DNA of 5,460 nucleotides, from contig CALMTJ010000001.1 in assembly GCA_937872715.1 (NCBI GenBank), positions 1-5,460 of the forward strand. Direction: 5' to 3'. The position numbers were made by a program, and so were the translations under genes. Below are positions 5,125 to 5,460 of the stretch, one piece after another; position 1 is the first letter of the stretch, and every line of letters begins with the position of its first letter. Under the pieces are notes generated by a model. It was given only the letters and a program-made list of their open reading frames with translations. It was not told the origin of the DNA and searched no databases. Source of the stretch: an uncultured Methylobacteriaceae bacterium. GTDB taxonomy: Bacteria > Pseudomonadota > Alphaproteobacteria > Rhizobiales > Beijerinckiaceae.

Positions 5125-5460
5125 CTACAGGATCGGCAGGTTCGGCGCCGCCTCCCGCGGCAGCCGGCCGTCGAGACGGGGATCGTCCGCGACCTCGATC
5201 GCGCGCCGGTAGGGCCGGAATCCCGCCGCCACGTAGAACGGCAGCGCGGCCGGGTGATCGAGCGTGCAGGTATGCAGCCAGAGCCGCCGGATCGGGCGCC
5301 GGAAGGCGAGGTCGATCGCGTGCACGATCAAGCGGCGGCCGAGTCCCGCCCCGGTCGCGGCTCCGACAAGCCCGAAGAAGGCGAGCTCGCATTCGCCGTC
5401 CCGGCGGAAATCGAGCTCCACGAGCCCGGCATCGCCACCGGGGGTCGCGCGCGCGGGCGC
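5125..5460 (-). CDS. GNAT-family N-acetyltransferase (partial, start outside window)
   Basis: The minus strand encodes 111 residues of the C-terminal part of a Gcn5-related N-acetyltransferase, which transfers acetyl from acetyl-CoA to an amine of an unknown substrate. The core beta-strand VELDFRRDGECELAFFGL leads into the acetyl-CoA pyrophosphate loop and helix GAGLGRRLIVHAIDLAF (motif A), followed by RRLWLHTCTLDHPAAL and FYVAAGFRPYRR (motif B). Family members of this kind in Rhizobiales share the HTCTLDHPAAL segment. The frame stays open to position 5460, so the N-terminus lies beyond the window. A GTG at 5419-5421 sits in the middle of a core strand and is not the true start. The gene converges on fliJ with only five bases between the stop codons, leaving no room for a separate terminator. 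The substrate cannot be told. Confidence 0.87.
   Translation of the reverse strand, partial: APARATPGGDAGLVELDFRRDGECELAFFGLVGAATGAGLGRRLIVHAIDLAFRRPIRRLWLHTCTLDHPAALPFYVAAGFRPYRRAIEVADDPRLDGRLPREAAPNLPIL

Noticed and set aside
4613..5392. A 259-codon minus-strand frame spanning fliJ and part of the GNAT gene
   Set aside because: It covers fliJ in antisense and the GNAT gene in the wrong frame, and its first part is arginine/proline-rich without motifs.
1..5460. CRISPR array, tRNA, rRNA, intact insertion sequence or phage attachment site
   Set aside because: I saw no regularly spaced direct repeats, no tRNA-like cloverleaf and no paired element ends when reading both strands; a covariance-model scan was not possible here.

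Overview
This is a GC-rich alphaproteobacterial chromosome window, most likely Hyphomicrobiales and perhaps close to Methylobacterium. The evidence is a near-canonical CtrA cell-cycle regulator, a flagellar fliI-fliJ pair divergent from it, GANTC sites in the space between them, and Rhizobiales-style GNAT and SET-domain neighbours. The genus is an inference. Nothing here looks like a wholly new system; the most informative parts are the ctrA/fliI control region and the decayed left edge.

Layout. Positions 1-412 are a genetic scar on the minus strand. A degraded IS5-type transposase has lost its start codon and carries frameshifts. It runs into a short piece that reads like a Ca-binding RTX/hemolysin-type repeat protein cut by the window edge. 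Positions 413-791 hold no intact gene, only a small hairpin and a possible fragment of a class V aminotransferase. Positions 792-1826 (+) encode a periplasmic sulfate-binding protein with no transporter partners beside it. Positions 1876-2250 (-) encode a small SET-domain protein 70 bases downstream of ctrA (2321-3022, -). The 294-base divergent region 3023-3316 has four GANTC (CcrM-type) sites, two TTAAC elements resembling CtrA half-sites, and a strong hairpin in the probable fliI leader. fliI (3317-4669, +) and fliJ (4709-5119, +) follow as a likely operon. They converge with a five-base gap on a GNAT acetyltransferase (5125 to the right edge, -) whose start lies outside the window.

How the genes work together. 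CtrA is the master cell-cycle response regulator of Alphaproteobacteria and typically activates early flagellar genes. FliI (export ATPase) and FliJ (export stalk/chaperone) belong to the flagellar type III export apparatus. The divergent arrangement lets CtrA control itself and fliIJ from one shared region, and the GANTC sites suggest that DNA-methylation state ties this to replication. The sulfate-binding protein, SET protein and acetyltransferase have no evident link to motility.
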